Made by a program: the position numbers and the translations under genes. Below are positions 1 to 7,347 of a stretch of DNA of 19,082 nt, piece after piece. The stretch comes from Rickettsiales bacterium (GTDB taxonomy: Bacteria; Pseudomonadota; Alphaproteobacteria; Rickettsiales; UBA1997), in contig CANGQE010000004.1 of assembly GCA_947455845.1 (NCBI GenBank), positions 1-19,082 on the forward strand. Direction: 5' to 3'. Below the pieces are notes generated by a model that had not been told where the DNA came from, searched no databases, and saw nothing but the letters and a program-made list of their open reading frames with translations. How positions within the stretch are numbered: the stretch's first letter is position 1; each line of letters opens with the position of its first letter.

Positions 1-818
1 TAAGTCGTCACAATACCGTAAGGATATTCGTCAAATTTTTGATAATAACCACCTCTATATGAAAAGTTTTTTTCACCGACTTTGGCCGCAACTTTTCGTA
101 AAAATATACGAAAGAAATCCTGATTATCTTCTTCATTAAGATTGTCTGACTGAGTTACAACCTCACCTTTAGCGTCGATGATGGCAAAGGAAATATTGCG
201 ATTAGTAATCGAATCCTCGATCTGCGACTTTAAGCCGGATATTACAATTCCCGAGATCACCGTCCCAAGATAATTATTACGCTGATCTATAACCCCGTAA
301 CCGACAGGAATCGACCATAATCTACTAACTATTCCGTAAACTGGCCGACCCATAAACATATTTTTCGGATATTGAACGGTGAAGGGAATGTAATCACGCG
401 ATGACATATCCACCAATTCTTTCATAACACCAAGATTACTTGAAACCACCAGATTGCGGTTTTTATTTACCCATGAAAAAGTACTCCATGCCATCACTTG
501 GTCATCTGAGCGACGATAGCTCAGCAATAATCTATTAATAAATTCATAATCTTTATCAGCACCTTCCATCGCTATTTGGTAGCCAATATAGCTCATGATA
601 TGCTTGGTATAAAGTACCGAGTCAGAGAATCTTCTTTTAATGCGTTCGTTCTGTTCTCGAACTTCGGCAGCTACTTCTGACTTAAAATTTGAATAACTAT
701 TAGCAAAAACTATTGTGGAGAAAATTACAAAAATTAACGCCAACAAGGCAATTATCGTATTCAGGTCTTTTGCTTTTTTTATATTTAAACCAACAAAAAC
801 TCCCGACCTTTTAATCAT
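1..818 (-). CDS. Membrane sensor protein with Cache-like extracytoplasmic region (N-terminal part only)
   Basis: The reading frame is open from an ATG at 818 to the left edge (272 codons), so the C-terminal output domain is missing. A short basic N-terminus is followed by one strong hydrophobic segment at about residues 20-40 (IIALLALIFVIFSTIVFA), then a predicted extracytoplasmic region. That region holds a coiled-coil-like stretch (about 45-65) and alternating strands such as YGVIDQRNNYLGTVISGIVI and ISFAIIDAKGEVVTQS. Strand patterns of the form 'vid..g.ylG.v..gi' are typical of Cache/PAS-like ligand-sensing domains of histidine kinases, diguanylate cyclases and chemoreceptors. Its start overlaps the stop of the upstream gene as ATGA, so translation is probably coupled. 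The sensor class is an inference from topology; the output domain cannot be seen. Confidence 0.6.
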   Translation of the reverse strand, partial: MIKRSGVFVGLNIKKAKDLNTIIALLALIFVIFSTIVFANSYSNFKSEVAAEVREQNERIKRRFSDSVLYTKHIMSYIGYQIAMEGADKDYEFINRLLLSYRRSDDQVMAWSTFSWVNKNRNLVVSSNLGVMKELVDMSSRDYIPFTVQYPKNMFMGRPVYGIVSRLWSIPVGYGVIDQRNNYLGTVISGIVISGLKSQIEDSITNRNISFAIIDAKGEVVTQSDNLNEEDNQDFFRIFLRKVAAKVGEKNFSYRGGYYQKFDEYPYGIVTT

Positions 819-2179
819 GATTGGCCTACTCCATGTTGATTTTCACCTGTAACCTTACTTTGGTCCATAGGCCTAACTGTAGTTGAGGGATCATCAAAAC
901 TACCACAAGGCGGCTTCTCTTCGCTTTGCTGATTCGATGATTTTTTCATTGCCATCTTAAGAGCCTCTTCCTCTTGCAACACATAGCTATGCAAAGTCTC
1001 GATCAGAGCTTCTAAACCTCTTTCAGAAACTTCCGCAGCGTTATCCAAATATTTCTGAGCCTTTGATCTGTCAAACTCTTGCTTAAGTGATTTTTTTAGC
1101 TTCGCGCTGGAATCTACCGAGGGAACCGCCGGATCTGCAAAATCATTAAATTGATCAACAATTCCTAACAAATCCTGATTCCCAAGAATACCATTGACAT
1201 ATTGATGCAAATTATGACCTGAAGGATTAGGAACAAAAGAACCTGATTCATTGATTCCTCCGTTAGGAATAATACCAGGACCCGCAACCAAAAGAAATTC
1301 AGGAGAAGATAGGCGGAAAAATCTTGAGACTTTTGACTCAAATAACCTTTCGTTACAGTAAATAGCTTTAAAAAAATCTACGGGCTTTTTATTACCCATG
1401 TCAGTTAGCGAAACCAGATTTACCGAAGTTGCAGAATCAAAAGCTCCCCCGCTCCAATTAATCGGACTAGCAACATTTAGAACCGCGATCAAATCCAAAT
1501 ATTTTTTTACATCATCCTCTTCGACATCTTTATGCCTTAAGTAATTGGCAAAATACCTTACGTGAGAGCGTTCTTCACGACATCCGATACTAAAATTAGC
1601 CAATGTTATTTTACCGCACTTTTCCGGCTTTAACAGATTATCATTCTGATCCAGAATTTTTGGCAAAATTACGTTATTAAGAAAATTCAGTGACTCTGGA
1701 GCGTTAATAACTCCTTCATTTATATAATATTCCATACCCTTAAAATAACGGCGTGCAGAATTATTCGCATCATCTAAAGGTGAGTAAATCGCGCAATTCG
1801 CCTTGGGAAAAAGTCTCTTAAACTCCTTATAAGTATTGTGCAGTTTCTTGGCGCTACTACCACCCTCAAGACCGGGACTAATAAAAACTTGGGTATCCCT
1901 TATTCCATCAGCGTCAAGTTGATTTTTACTTGCTAAACCATCAGAAAATTGCACAACTTTACCAGCATCTTCATTACTTGCCTTGTCGCTATTTGCTAAA
2001 TTGTTCGATCCTTCAGTAATCGCGTCAAAATCGACTATGTTACTCATGATTGTGTTAAGAACTGGCGAGTATGTTGACGGCAAAGGAATCCCTGCTACGG
2101 GAGTGTTTTTTATTCTATATTTCTGCGCAGCCACTTTATATAGAGCCTGAGAGATAGCCGCAATTTGATGTTTAGACAT
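815..2179 (-). CDS. Conserved-type protein of unknown function, alpha/beta-hydrolase-like
   Basis: 454 aa, no signal peptide or membrane segment. I do not recognise the family. The middle (about residues 97-330) reads like an alpha/beta hydrolase: strand VFISPG (98-103) with a possible oxyanion loop GLEGGSS, then a helix, strand NCAIYSP, and strand ITLAN leading into N-F-S-I-G (195-199). This last motif resembles a nucleophile elbow (usual form GxSxG) and is followed by a helix. Further on come strand LIAVLNVASP, Asp260, strand EFLLVAGPGI and His322/His325 in SGHNLHQ. The Ser197-Asp260-His322/325 order fits a catalytic triad but is inference. The N-terminal 95 residues and C-terminal 75 residues are polar, probably disordered, with a helical stretch near 370-415. 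It overlaps udg upstream by 8 bp and the sensor gene downstream by 4 bp, so all three are likely co-translated. Confidence 0.65.
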   Translation of the reverse strand: MSKHQIAAISQALYKVAAQKYRIKNTPVAGIPLPSTYSPVLNTIMSNIVDFDAITEGSNNLANSDKASNEDAGKVVQFSDGLASKNQLDADGIRDTQVFISPGLEGGSSAKKLHNTYKEFKRLFPKANCAIYSPLDDANNSARRYFKGMEYYINEGVINAPESLNFLNNVILPKILDQNDNLLKPEKCGKITLANFSIGCREERSHVRYFANYLRHKDVEEDDVKKYLDLIAVLNVASPINWSGGAFDSATSVNLVSLTDMGNKKPVDFFKAIYCNERLFESKVSRFFRLSSPEFLLVAGPGIIPNGGINESGSFVPNPSGHNLHQYVNGILGNQDLLGIVDQFNDFADPAVPSVDSSAKLKKSLKQEFDRSKAQKYLDNAAEVSERGLEALIETLHSYVLQEEEALKMAMKKSSNQQSEEKPPCGSFDDPSTTVRPMDQSKVTGENQHGVGQS

Positions 2180-3086
2180 TTTTTAGAAAACCCTCCAAAG
2201 CCAACATATCTTGCCATGCCACCTTCTTTTTTGCCGGTTGACGCATCAAATAAGACGGATGAAAAATCGTAAAAGTTTTAATTTTACGCGATAAAAACTT
2301 CGGAGCAAAATCCATAAACTCACCACGGATTTTTCCGATTGGCTCGTGAATACCTAATACTGCAGTCATTGACGTTGCTCCCACCAGAACCAAAACTTCC
2401 GGATTCAAAAGCTGAATGTGACGCTCCACAAAAGGTCGGCAAATAGCCAATTCTTCATCGGTCGGACGACGATTCCCCGGAGGTCGCCAGAAGATCACAT
2501 TGGTAATGTAAAAATTTTCTTTGCGCGTCATGTTAATGGCGCGAAACATATCATCCAAAACCTTTCCTGAATCTCCACAAAAAGGAATGCCCTGCAAATC
2601 CTCGTGATTACCGGGAGCTTCGCCGATTACCATTATTTTTGAGTTGGAACTACCATCAGAAAAAACGGTATTGGTTGCCATCTTTTTTAAATTACAGCCG
2701 TCAAAATTTTCTACCGCCTTACGCAACTCATCCAGACTTTGTGCTGCTGCTGCCACTTTTTTTGCCCGCGCTACAATATCGTTGAGCGAAACATATTTTT
2801 GATCCAGCTCAGATTCGAGAGGATTTGTTGAGACATTTATTTGAGATTTTTTAGCCAAAGTAGAAATTGCCTCTGATGTTGAATATTGTGGTCTTACAAA
2901 ATTTTGAGCTACCGTTTTTACCACCGTCTGCACCGGAACAGATATTTTTTCCGCAACTTTTTTGGTTTCAGGAATCAAAACATCTTTTTGCAAAAAATGA
3001 TTTTGCGGTTTTTCTGAAATCACCTCATTCAAATCATTGTCAGCGTAGAATTGAAGAGCTTCAGCAAAGTTGGAGCTTTTGGTCAT
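2172..3086 (-). CDS. Uracil-DNA glycosylase, family 4 type
   Basis: Removes uracil from DNA as the first step of base-excision repair. 304 aa. The catalytic domain occupies about residues 130-304. It has motif 1 GEAPGNHED (155-163) with the downstream G-x-P-F-x-G signature (GIPFCGDSG), the conserved NVIFWRPPGNRRPTDEE (196-212), and the C-terminal HPSYLMRQP (276-284) whose His contacts the DNA. Family 4 enzymes normally hold a [4Fe-4S] cluster with four Cys. Here only C131 and C216 sit at expected places, and the CRPPGNR cysteine is a Trp. This WRPPGNR form is, as far as I recall, usual in alphaproteobacteria. The first ~125 residues are polar and low-complexity, making the protein longer than classical family 4 enzymes. 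It lies 85 bp downstream of nrdR and overlaps the next gene by 8 bp. Confidence 0.9.
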   Translation of the reverse strand: MTKSSNFAEALQFYADNDLNEVISEKPQNHFLQKDVLIPETKKVAEKISVPVQTVVKTVAQNFVRPQYSTSEAISTLAKKSQINVSTNPLESELDQKYVSLNDIVARAKKVAAAAQSLDELRKAVENFDGCNLKKMATNTVFSDGSSNSKIMVIGEAPGNHEDLQGIPFCGDSGKVLDDMFRAINMTRKENFYITNVIFWRPPGNRRPTDEELAICRPFVERHIQLLNPEVLVLVGATSMTAVLGIHEPIGKIRGEFMDFAPKFLSRKIKTFTIFHPSYLMRQPAKKKVAWQDMLALEGFLKNV

Positions 3087-3171
3087 TGTATTAATTTAAT
3101 AATGAATTTTAAACGCATCTTACAACAAATTATCGCTAAAATACACACCCGACTTTTAGATAACTTTAAAC

Positions 3172-3621
3172 TCACTTCACAATCTGCTTAATAAACTTTT
3201 GAAAATCATCGGCCTTTTCAAAATTCTTATAGACCGAAGCAAATCTAACGAAAGCGACTTTGTCAAGCTTCTCAAGCGCTGTCATCACCATTTCGCCAAT
3301 TTTAGACGAAGAAATTTCAGTCTCACTTTCCATTTCCAACTGCCGAACAATATTATTTACCAATTTTTCCACCTGCAATTCCGAGACCGGACGCTTACGC
3401 ACCGCCATTTCAATCGACTTTTTTAATTTCTCTGGATCAAAAATTTTCTTCTCACCATTTTTCTTAATCACCAAAATTTCCCGCAACTGCACCCGCTCAA
3501 AAGTAGTGAATCGCGAATCACAAGCAGCACAATAACGCCGCCTCTTCACTGACTCACCGTCATCGGAGATTCGACTGTCTTTAACTTGGGTTTCGATATT
3601 TCCGCAAAAAGGACAACGCAT
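3172..3621 (-). CDS. nrdR: Transcriptional repressor NrdR
   Basis: 149 aa, the usual length. NrdR represses ribonucleotide reductase genes by binding NrdR boxes when its ATP-cone is loaded with dATP/ATP. The N-terminal zinc ribbon is intact (C3-P-F-C6 and C31-A-A-C34), with the family signature DSRxxDDGxSVKRRRYC at 15-31. An ATP-cone follows (about 49-139), beginning VIKKNGEKKIFDPEKLKKSI. It is the second gene after prfB on this strand, separated by 88 bp that hold a heptamer-repeat hairpin. No nrd gene is present in the window, so its targets lie elsewhere. The ATG at 3621 is preferred because the zinc ribbon starts at once; no Shine-Dalgarno sequence is visible in front of it. Confidence 0.96.
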   Translation of the reverse strand: MRCPFCGNIETQVKDSRISDDGESVKRRRYCAACDSRFTTFERVQLREILVIKKNGEKKIFDPEKLKKSIEMAVRKRPVSELQVEKLVNNIVRQLEMESETEISSSKIGEMVMTALEKLDKVAFVRFASVYKNFEKADDFQKFIKQIVK

Positions 3622-3628
3622 TTGTTTG

Positions 3629-3706
3629 AATTAAGAATTTAGAATTAAGAAGTAAGAATTGGATGTAAGCTTTTAATTCTTACTTCTAAATTCTTAATTC
3701 TTAATT
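3629..3706. repeat. Heptamer-repeat inverted hairpin between prfB and nrdR
   Basis: Two 32-bp arms (3629-3660 and 3675-3706) are inverted copies with two mismatches, around a 14-nt loop. Each arm is built from 7-bp units related to ATTAAGA on one side and ATTCTTA on the other, four in a row per arm. The element begins three bases beyond the prfB stop and ends eight bases before the nrdR start. It is AT-only in the stem and lacks a GC clamp, so it is not a classical terminator, but it could slow transcription or protect mRNA ends. Related structures occur at 4810-4900 and 11921-11996. Confidence 0.85.
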
Positions 3707-3709
3707 TTC

Positions 3710-4805
3710 TTACATTTTCTCCGTCAAAGCTGCTTTGATGAAACCTTCGATTTCACCATCTAATACGGCCTGAATATTTCCGGTTTCGTAATCGGTGCGC
3801 AGATCTTTTACCAATTGGTAAGGATGTAAAACGTAAGAACGAATTTGGTGGCCCCAGCTATTGTCGGTTTTTTGGCTTTCGGAGGCGGTTAGGGCGTCTT
3901 TTTTCTTTTTCATTTCAAGGTCGAAGAGTCTTGATTTAAGCATCTTCATACATTCAACGCGGTTGCGTAATTGGGAGCGGTCAGACTGGCATTGCACCAC
4001 AATATTGGTTGGCAAATGTGTCATTCTGACGGCAGAATCGGTTTTATTAACGTGTTGTCCACCAGCGCCAGATGCACGGAAAGTATCGACGCGCAAATCT
4101 TTTTCATCAACCACAATTTCAATTTCATCATCAATTTCGGGATAGACCCACACCGAAGTGAAACTGGTTTGTCTTTTGCCATTAGCATTAAAAGGTGAGA
4201 TACGAACTAAGCGATGAACGCCTGATTCCATCTTCATCCAACCAAAAGCAAAGCGTCCGGAAATTTTTAATGTCGCCGATCTGATTCCCGCCTCTTCACC
4301 ATCCAACATATTAACAATTTCAACTTTAAATTTTTTGGAATTAGCAAAACGATCATACATGCGCAACAGCATTGTTCCAAAGTCACAAGAGTCGGTTCCA
4401 CCAGCTCCAGCGTTGATGTCAACGAAGCAATTATTAATGTCGGTTTCGCCGGCAAATAAACATTCGACTTCAAAATTATCCGAGGTTTTTTTCAAAGAAA
4501 TTAGATTCTTTTCAATGTCGTTTAAAAGCTGCACATCTGCTTCCATATTAGCTAATTCAGCATATTCACGATTGTCTTTTAAGCTTGATTCAATCGTTAA
4601 AAAAGATCCCAACTTTGCCTCTAAAACTGATTTTTCTTTAAGAGTTTTTTGCGCTTCCGCTTTATTATTCCACAGCTCGGGATCTTCCGATTTTTTATTT
4701 AACTCAACTAATTTTTCTTGAATTTTTTCCGGCTCAAAGACACCTCTTAATCAAGGCCAGCGAGGCGTCGATCTGATTGATTAGATTGTCTATTTCTGCG
4801 GACAT
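3710..4805 (-). CDS. prfB: Peptide chain release factor 2, with programmed +1 frameshift
   Basis: RF2 recognises UAA and UGA stop codons and triggers peptide release. The gene is in two frames: ATG at 4805 opens a 23-codon frame ending in CTT at 4739-4737, followed directly by an in-frame TGA (4736-4734). Skipping the T at 4736 continues in the +1 frame as EPEKIQEKLVELN and on to the stop at 3710. The joined product is 364 aa, close to the 365 aa of E. coli RF2. The SPF recognition tripeptide is at 203-205 and GGQ at 248-250 (in SGAGGQHVNKTDSAVR), matching E. coli spacing. An automatic caller would report only a shortened frame beginning at 4612, losing the N-terminal domain. It is the first gene of the leftward operon and is divergent from lpdA; no Shine-Dalgarno sequence precedes the ATG. 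Confidence 0.95.
4734..4748 (-). promoter_or_regulatory. prfB programmed +1 frameshift site
   Basis: The codons AAG AGG TGT CTT TGA (4748 to 4734) carry the elements of the bacterial prfB recoding site: a Shine-Dalgarno-like AGAGG just upstream, the slippery CTT in the P site, and a UGA stop in the A site. When RF2 is scarce, termination at UGA is slow and the ribosome slips +1, so RF2 controls its own level. The upstream purine stretch is weaker than the AGGGGG of E. coli. Confidence 0.93.
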
Positions 4806-4809
4806 GTGA

Positions 4810-4900
4810 AATTAAGAATTAAGAATTAAGAATTAGGAATTAAGTTTGTTTGAGTAAGCACATTTAACAATTCTTAATTCTTAATTCACAATTCTTAATT
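4810..4900. repeat. Heptamer tandem repeats in inverted arrangement between prfB and lpdA
   Basis: The left arm (4811-4844) is a run of ATTAAGA, ATTAAGA, ATTAAGA, ATTAGGA, ATTAAG. The right arm (about 4869-4900) is made of ATTCTTA units with one interruption, and its first 19 bases pair exactly with the left arm. The loop is about 25-35 nt. The element fills almost the whole 97-bp spacer between two divergent starts, so it must contain or replace the promoters of both genes. The lpdA ATG begins two bases after the last repeat base. Confidence 0.85.
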
Positions 4901-4902
4901 CT

Positions 4903-6327
4903 ATGACTGGTTCAGCAAAAAAATTTGATCTTTGCGTTATTGGCGCAGGTCCGGGTGGTTATGTTGCGGCAATTCGTGCTGCTCAATTAGGTTTAAAAGT
5001 AGCAATAGTTGAGGCCAATCATTTGGGCGGCATCTGCTTAAATTGGGGCTGCATTCCAACTAAGGCGCTTTTGAAGTCAGCTGAGGTTCATCATCTTTTA
5101 CACAATTTAGATTCCTTTGGATTTAGTGCCGAAAATGTAAAATTTGATTTTGCTAAAATCATTGAGCGCTCTCGTGGCGTCTCTAAAAAGTTGAGTGGTG
5201 GAATTGCCGGACTGATGAAGAAAAATAAAATCGAAGTCATTGACGGCTTCGCAAAATTCTTAGATTCTAAAAAGATCTCAGTTGCAAAAGATGGTGCAGA
5301 AGTTGCGCAAGTTGAAGCGACTAATTTCATTATTGCCACAGGCGCTAGAGCAAGAGTAATTCCCGGAATGGAGCCTGATGTTGAAAATATTTGGACTTAC
5401 CGCGAAGCCATGACTCCTAAGGCTCTACCTAAATCAATCTTAGTTGTTGGATCGGGTGCAATTGGCGTTGAATTTGCTTCATTCTACAGAAATATGGGTT
5501 CACAAGTTACCATCATCGAAATGGCGGCTAATATTTTACCGGTTGAAGATGAAGAAATCTCTAAATTGGCTCACAAATCTTTCGAGAAACAAGGCATTAA
5601 AATTCACACTTCAGCTTCACTAAAATCTTTGAAAAAAGGCAAAGGCGAAGTTACTGCGTCAGTTGAAATTGCCGGTAAAGTTGAAGAAATCAAAGCTGAG
5701 AAAGTTATCATGGCTGTAGGCATTGTCGCCAACACCGAAAATCTGGGCTTAGAAAAAACCAAAGTAAAATTAGAAAAAGGCAACATTGTAACTAATGGTT
5801 ACATGGAAACTTCTGACGCTAATATTTTTGCAATTGGTGACGTTGCCGGAGCTCCGTGGTTAGCCCACAAGGCCTCTCATGAGGGTACAGTTGCAGCAGA
5901 AAAAATTGCCAGCAAACTTAATAAATATGACGCTAAGAAAATTCACCCGATCAAAAAAGATAATATTCCGGGATGTACTTATTCAATGCCGCAAATTGCC
6001 TCAGTAGGTTTAACTGAAAAGAAAGCCAAAGACACTGGTAAGAAAATTAAAGTCGGTCGCTTCCCTTACATGGCCAATGGTAAAGCCATTGCTGCCGGTG
6101 AAACTGAAGGCTTAATAAAAGTAATCTTTGATGAAAAAACAGGTGAACTTTTAGGCGCTCATTTAATTGGTGCTGAGGTAACTGAAATGATTCAAGGATA
6201 CGTAATTGCCAAACAAGCTGAATTAACCGAAGAAGATTTAATGCACACAATTTTCGCCCATCCAACAATGTCGGAAATGATGCATGAAGCAGTTTTGGAT
6301 GCTTACGGCAAAGTTATTCACTTTTAA
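4903..6327 (+). CDS. lpdA: Dihydrolipoyl dehydrogenase (E3)
   Basis: Reoxidises dihydrolipoamide of 2-oxoacid dehydrogenase complexes (pyruvate, 2-oxoglutarate) or of the glycine cleavage system, reducing NAD+. 474 aa, full length. FAD-binding GAGPGG lies at 14-19, the redox disulfide C45/C50 in GGICLNWGCIPTK, the NAD-binding glycine motif in VVGSGAIGVEF (about 181-191), the second FAD motif in NIFAIGDVAGAPWLAHKASHEG, and the C-terminal active-site pair H453/E458 in AHPTMSEMMHEA. The ICLNWGCIPTK form resembles the E3 subfamily usually linked to pyruvate dehydrogenase; no E1 or E2 gene is in the window, so the partner is inferred. It stands alone on the plus strand. There is no Shine-Dalgarno sequence: the start directly follows heptamer repeats. 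Confidence 0.96.
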   Translation: MTGSAKKFDLCVIGAGPGGYVAAIRAAQLGLKVAIVEANHLGGICLNWGCIPTKALLKSAEVHHLLHNLDSFGFSAENVKFDFAKIIERSRGVSKKLSGGIAGLMKKNKIEVIDGFAKFLDSKKISVAKDGAEVAQVEATNFIIATGARARVIPGMEPDVENIWTYREAMTPKALPKSILVVGSGAIGVEFASFYRNMGSQVTIIEMAANILPVEDEEISKLAHKSFEKQGIKIHTSASLKSLKKGKGEVTASVEIAGKVEEIKAEKVIMAVGIVANTENLGLEKTKVKLEKGNIVTNGYMETSDANIFAIGDVAGAPWLAHKASHEGTVAAEKIASKLNKYDAKKIHPIKKDNIPGCTYSMPQIASVGLTEKKAKDTGKKIKVGRFPYMANGKAIAAGETEGLIKVIFDEKTGELLGAHLIGAEVTEMIQGYVIAKQAELTEEDLMHTIFAHPTMSEMMHEAVLDAYGKVIHF

Positions 6328-6393
6328 TACCGGATTCAAACCCGAACCCTAAATTCGCTGATAGGCTTACGGAGCAGGAGTTCAAGGAGTCGC

Positions 6394-6444
6394 CTTCCTC
6401 CACGCGTTACCCCGCAACAAGTGCGGGGTGACACGTGGAGGAAG
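6394..6444. repeat. ACAAG-loop palindromic repeat (CCCCGCA variant)
   Basis: Two 23-bp arms (6394-6416 and 6422-6444), beginning CTTCCTCCACG, pair with two mismatches around the 5-nt loop ACAAG. The inner part, ACCCCGCA-ACAAG-TGCGGGGT, is the GC-rich sibling of the ATCCTGAA-ACAAG-TTCAGGAT core found inside priA at 17166-17242. It lies about 70 bp beyond the lpdA stop and could end lpdA transcription by its strong stem, but no T-run follows. Such dispersed palindromes are known from several alphaproteobacterial genomes. Confidence 0.85.
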
Positions 6445-6529
6445 AGGTAACCGTTACAACTGATGACAAGAGTGCCTTCAGATATATACTGCCCAACAAA
6501 TAAGCTTAAGAAAGATATGAGTAATTTAT

Positions 6530-6558
6530 TTGACAAACAAATTTTGCTCCATATTTTG
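6530..6558 (+). promoter_or_regulatory. Probable sigma-70 promoter of the Ala/Lys/Pro-rich protein gene
   Basis: A perfect -35 box TTGACA (6530-6535) is followed after 16 bp by TATTTT (6552-6557) as a partial -10 box. It would give a leader of about 120 nt before the ATG at 6686. The -35 match is strong and the -10 match moderate; the location upstream of a gene with its own terminator supports a single-gene transcript. Confidence 0.5.
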
Positions 6559-6685
6559 CCGCCGCCTTTCAATTATTTTGTTCGTTTCAGTTATTTAAAC
6601 AGCTGACTCACAAAGCAAAATAATACTCGAAAGAAACTAATCAGAAATGATTAGCATCTATCAAAACCAATTTGGTGTAAAAACA

Positions 6686-7063
6686 ATGAAAAAACTTTCA
6701 TTAATTCTTGCTGCAGTTTCTGTAGTTTTCGCTTCTGCTGCTAACGCTCAAGCTCCTAAAGCTGATGCTAAAGCTGTAAAAGCTGAAGTTAAAGCTGCTG
6801 CTCCAGTTGCTGCTGCTCCAGCTGCTGTTAAAGCTGATGCTAAAGCTGCTGCTCCAGTAGCTGCTAAAGCTGAAGTTAAAGCTGCTGCTCCAGCTGCTGC
6901 TCCAGTTGCTGCTCCAGTAGCTGCTGCTGAAACTAAAGCTGAAGTTAAAGCTGAAGTTAAAAAAGCTAAAAAAGCTAAAAAAGCCGCTAAAAAAGCTGAA
7001 GTTAAAGCTGAAGAAGCTGCTGCTCCAGTAGCTGCTCCAGTTGAAGCTCCTGCTAAAAAGTAA
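6686..7063 (+). CDS. Secreted Ala/Lys/Pro-rich low-complexity protein
   Basis: 125 aa from the ATG at 6686. A further in-frame ATG lies 13 codons upstream at 6647, but the protein from 6686 begins with a textbook signal peptide, MKKLSLILAAVSVVFASA, with cleavage expected after ANA (residue 21). The mature ~104 residues consist almost only of Ala, Lys, Val, Pro and Glu in loose repeats (KAEVKAAAPVAA, KADAKAAAPVAA), then a lysine-rich stretch KKAKKAKKAAKKAEVKAEE and an APVEAPAKK tail. There are no Cys and no aromatic residues after the signal peptide. Composition resembles AlgP/histone-H1-like tails and TolA/IgA-type spacer regions, but export argues against DNA binding in the cytoplasm. Codons are strongly uniform (GCT, AAA, GTT), compatible with high expression or recent repeat expansion. 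It has its own promoter and terminator. Function unknown. Confidence 0.75.
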   Translation: MKKLSLILAAVSVVFASAANAQAPKADAKAVKAEVKAAAPVAAAPAAVKADAKAAAPVAAKAEVKAAAPAAAPVAAPVAAAETKAEVKAEVKKAKKAKKAAKKAEVKAEEAAAPVAAPVEAPAKK

Positions 7064-7091
7064 TTTATTACTTAAGCTAAGTTCTGAAAAG

Positions 7092-7123
7092 CCGAGCTAG
7101 CCAAAAGGTTAGCTCGGTTTTTT
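7092..7123 (+). terminator. Rho-independent terminator of the Ala/Lys/Pro-rich protein gene
   Basis: An 11-bp stem, CCGAGCTAGCC with GGTTAGCTCGG (one G-T pair), closes an AAAA loop and is followed by six T (7118-7123). It lies 28 bp beyond the stop codon. Confidence 0.9.
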
Positions 7124-7199
7124 ATTAGCTAAAAAACCAGTCCCACTTCGGCGGTCCTAGTTTTGGACAAGTCTTGTAAATATTTTTAGAAAAATTTCT

Positions 7200-7227
7200 T
7201 GCAGTTTTCCCAGTCAAAAATAGTTTG
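7200..7227 (+). promoter_or_regulatory. Possible promoter of tRNA-Thr
   Basis: TTGCAG (7200-7205), a 16-bp spacer and TAGTTT (7222-7227) would place the start of transcription about 10 bases before the tRNA. Both boxes are partial matches. Confidence 0.35.
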
Positions 7228-7244
7228 CCGCCTCACAAAAATAA

Positions 7245-7319
7245 GCCGAATTAGCTCAGTGGTAGAGCAACTGTCTTGTAAACAGTAGGTCGTCAGTTCA
7301 AATCCGACATTCGGCACCA
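7245..7319 (+). tRNA. tRNA-Thr (anticodon TGT)
   Basis: 75 nt with encoded CCA. Acceptor stem GCCGAAT pairs with ATTCGGC; D-arm AGCTCAGTGGTAGAGC; anticodon arm ACTGT-CTTGTAA-ACAGT with TGT at positions 34-36, reading ACA; T-arm with GTTCAAATC. The plsC start is 28 bp downstream with no terminator between, so tRNA and plsC may be co-transcribed. Confidence 0.97.
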
Positions 7320-7347
7320 TCCCTCCCTACACTCATCTTCTGCTGTC

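Larger units (their letters stand above)
6328..6685. other. Gene-free stretch between lpdA and the Ala/Lys/Pro-rich protein
   Basis: This 358-bp stretch holds the palindromic element at 6394-6444 and a promoter near 6530. The bases between 6328 and 6390 show nothing I recognise. The minus-strand frame across the element looks like a by-product of the palindrome. The likely leader of the downstream gene (about 6565-6685) is AT-rich and shows no strong secondary structure by eye. Confidence 0.6.

Noticed and set aside
4335..4721. Plus-strand open frame opposite prfB (128 codons)
   Set aside because: It is a shadow of the prfB coding strand with no recognisable protein features.
6328..6400. T-arm-like sequence (GGTTCGGGTTTGAATCC on the minus strand) suggesting a tRNA
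   Set aside because: No matching acceptor stem, D-arm or anticodon arm could be folded around it.
6336..6572. 78-codon open frame on the minus strand downstream of lpdA
   Set aside because: It runs through the palindromic element, has no family resemblance, and is best explained as chance coding across a repeat.
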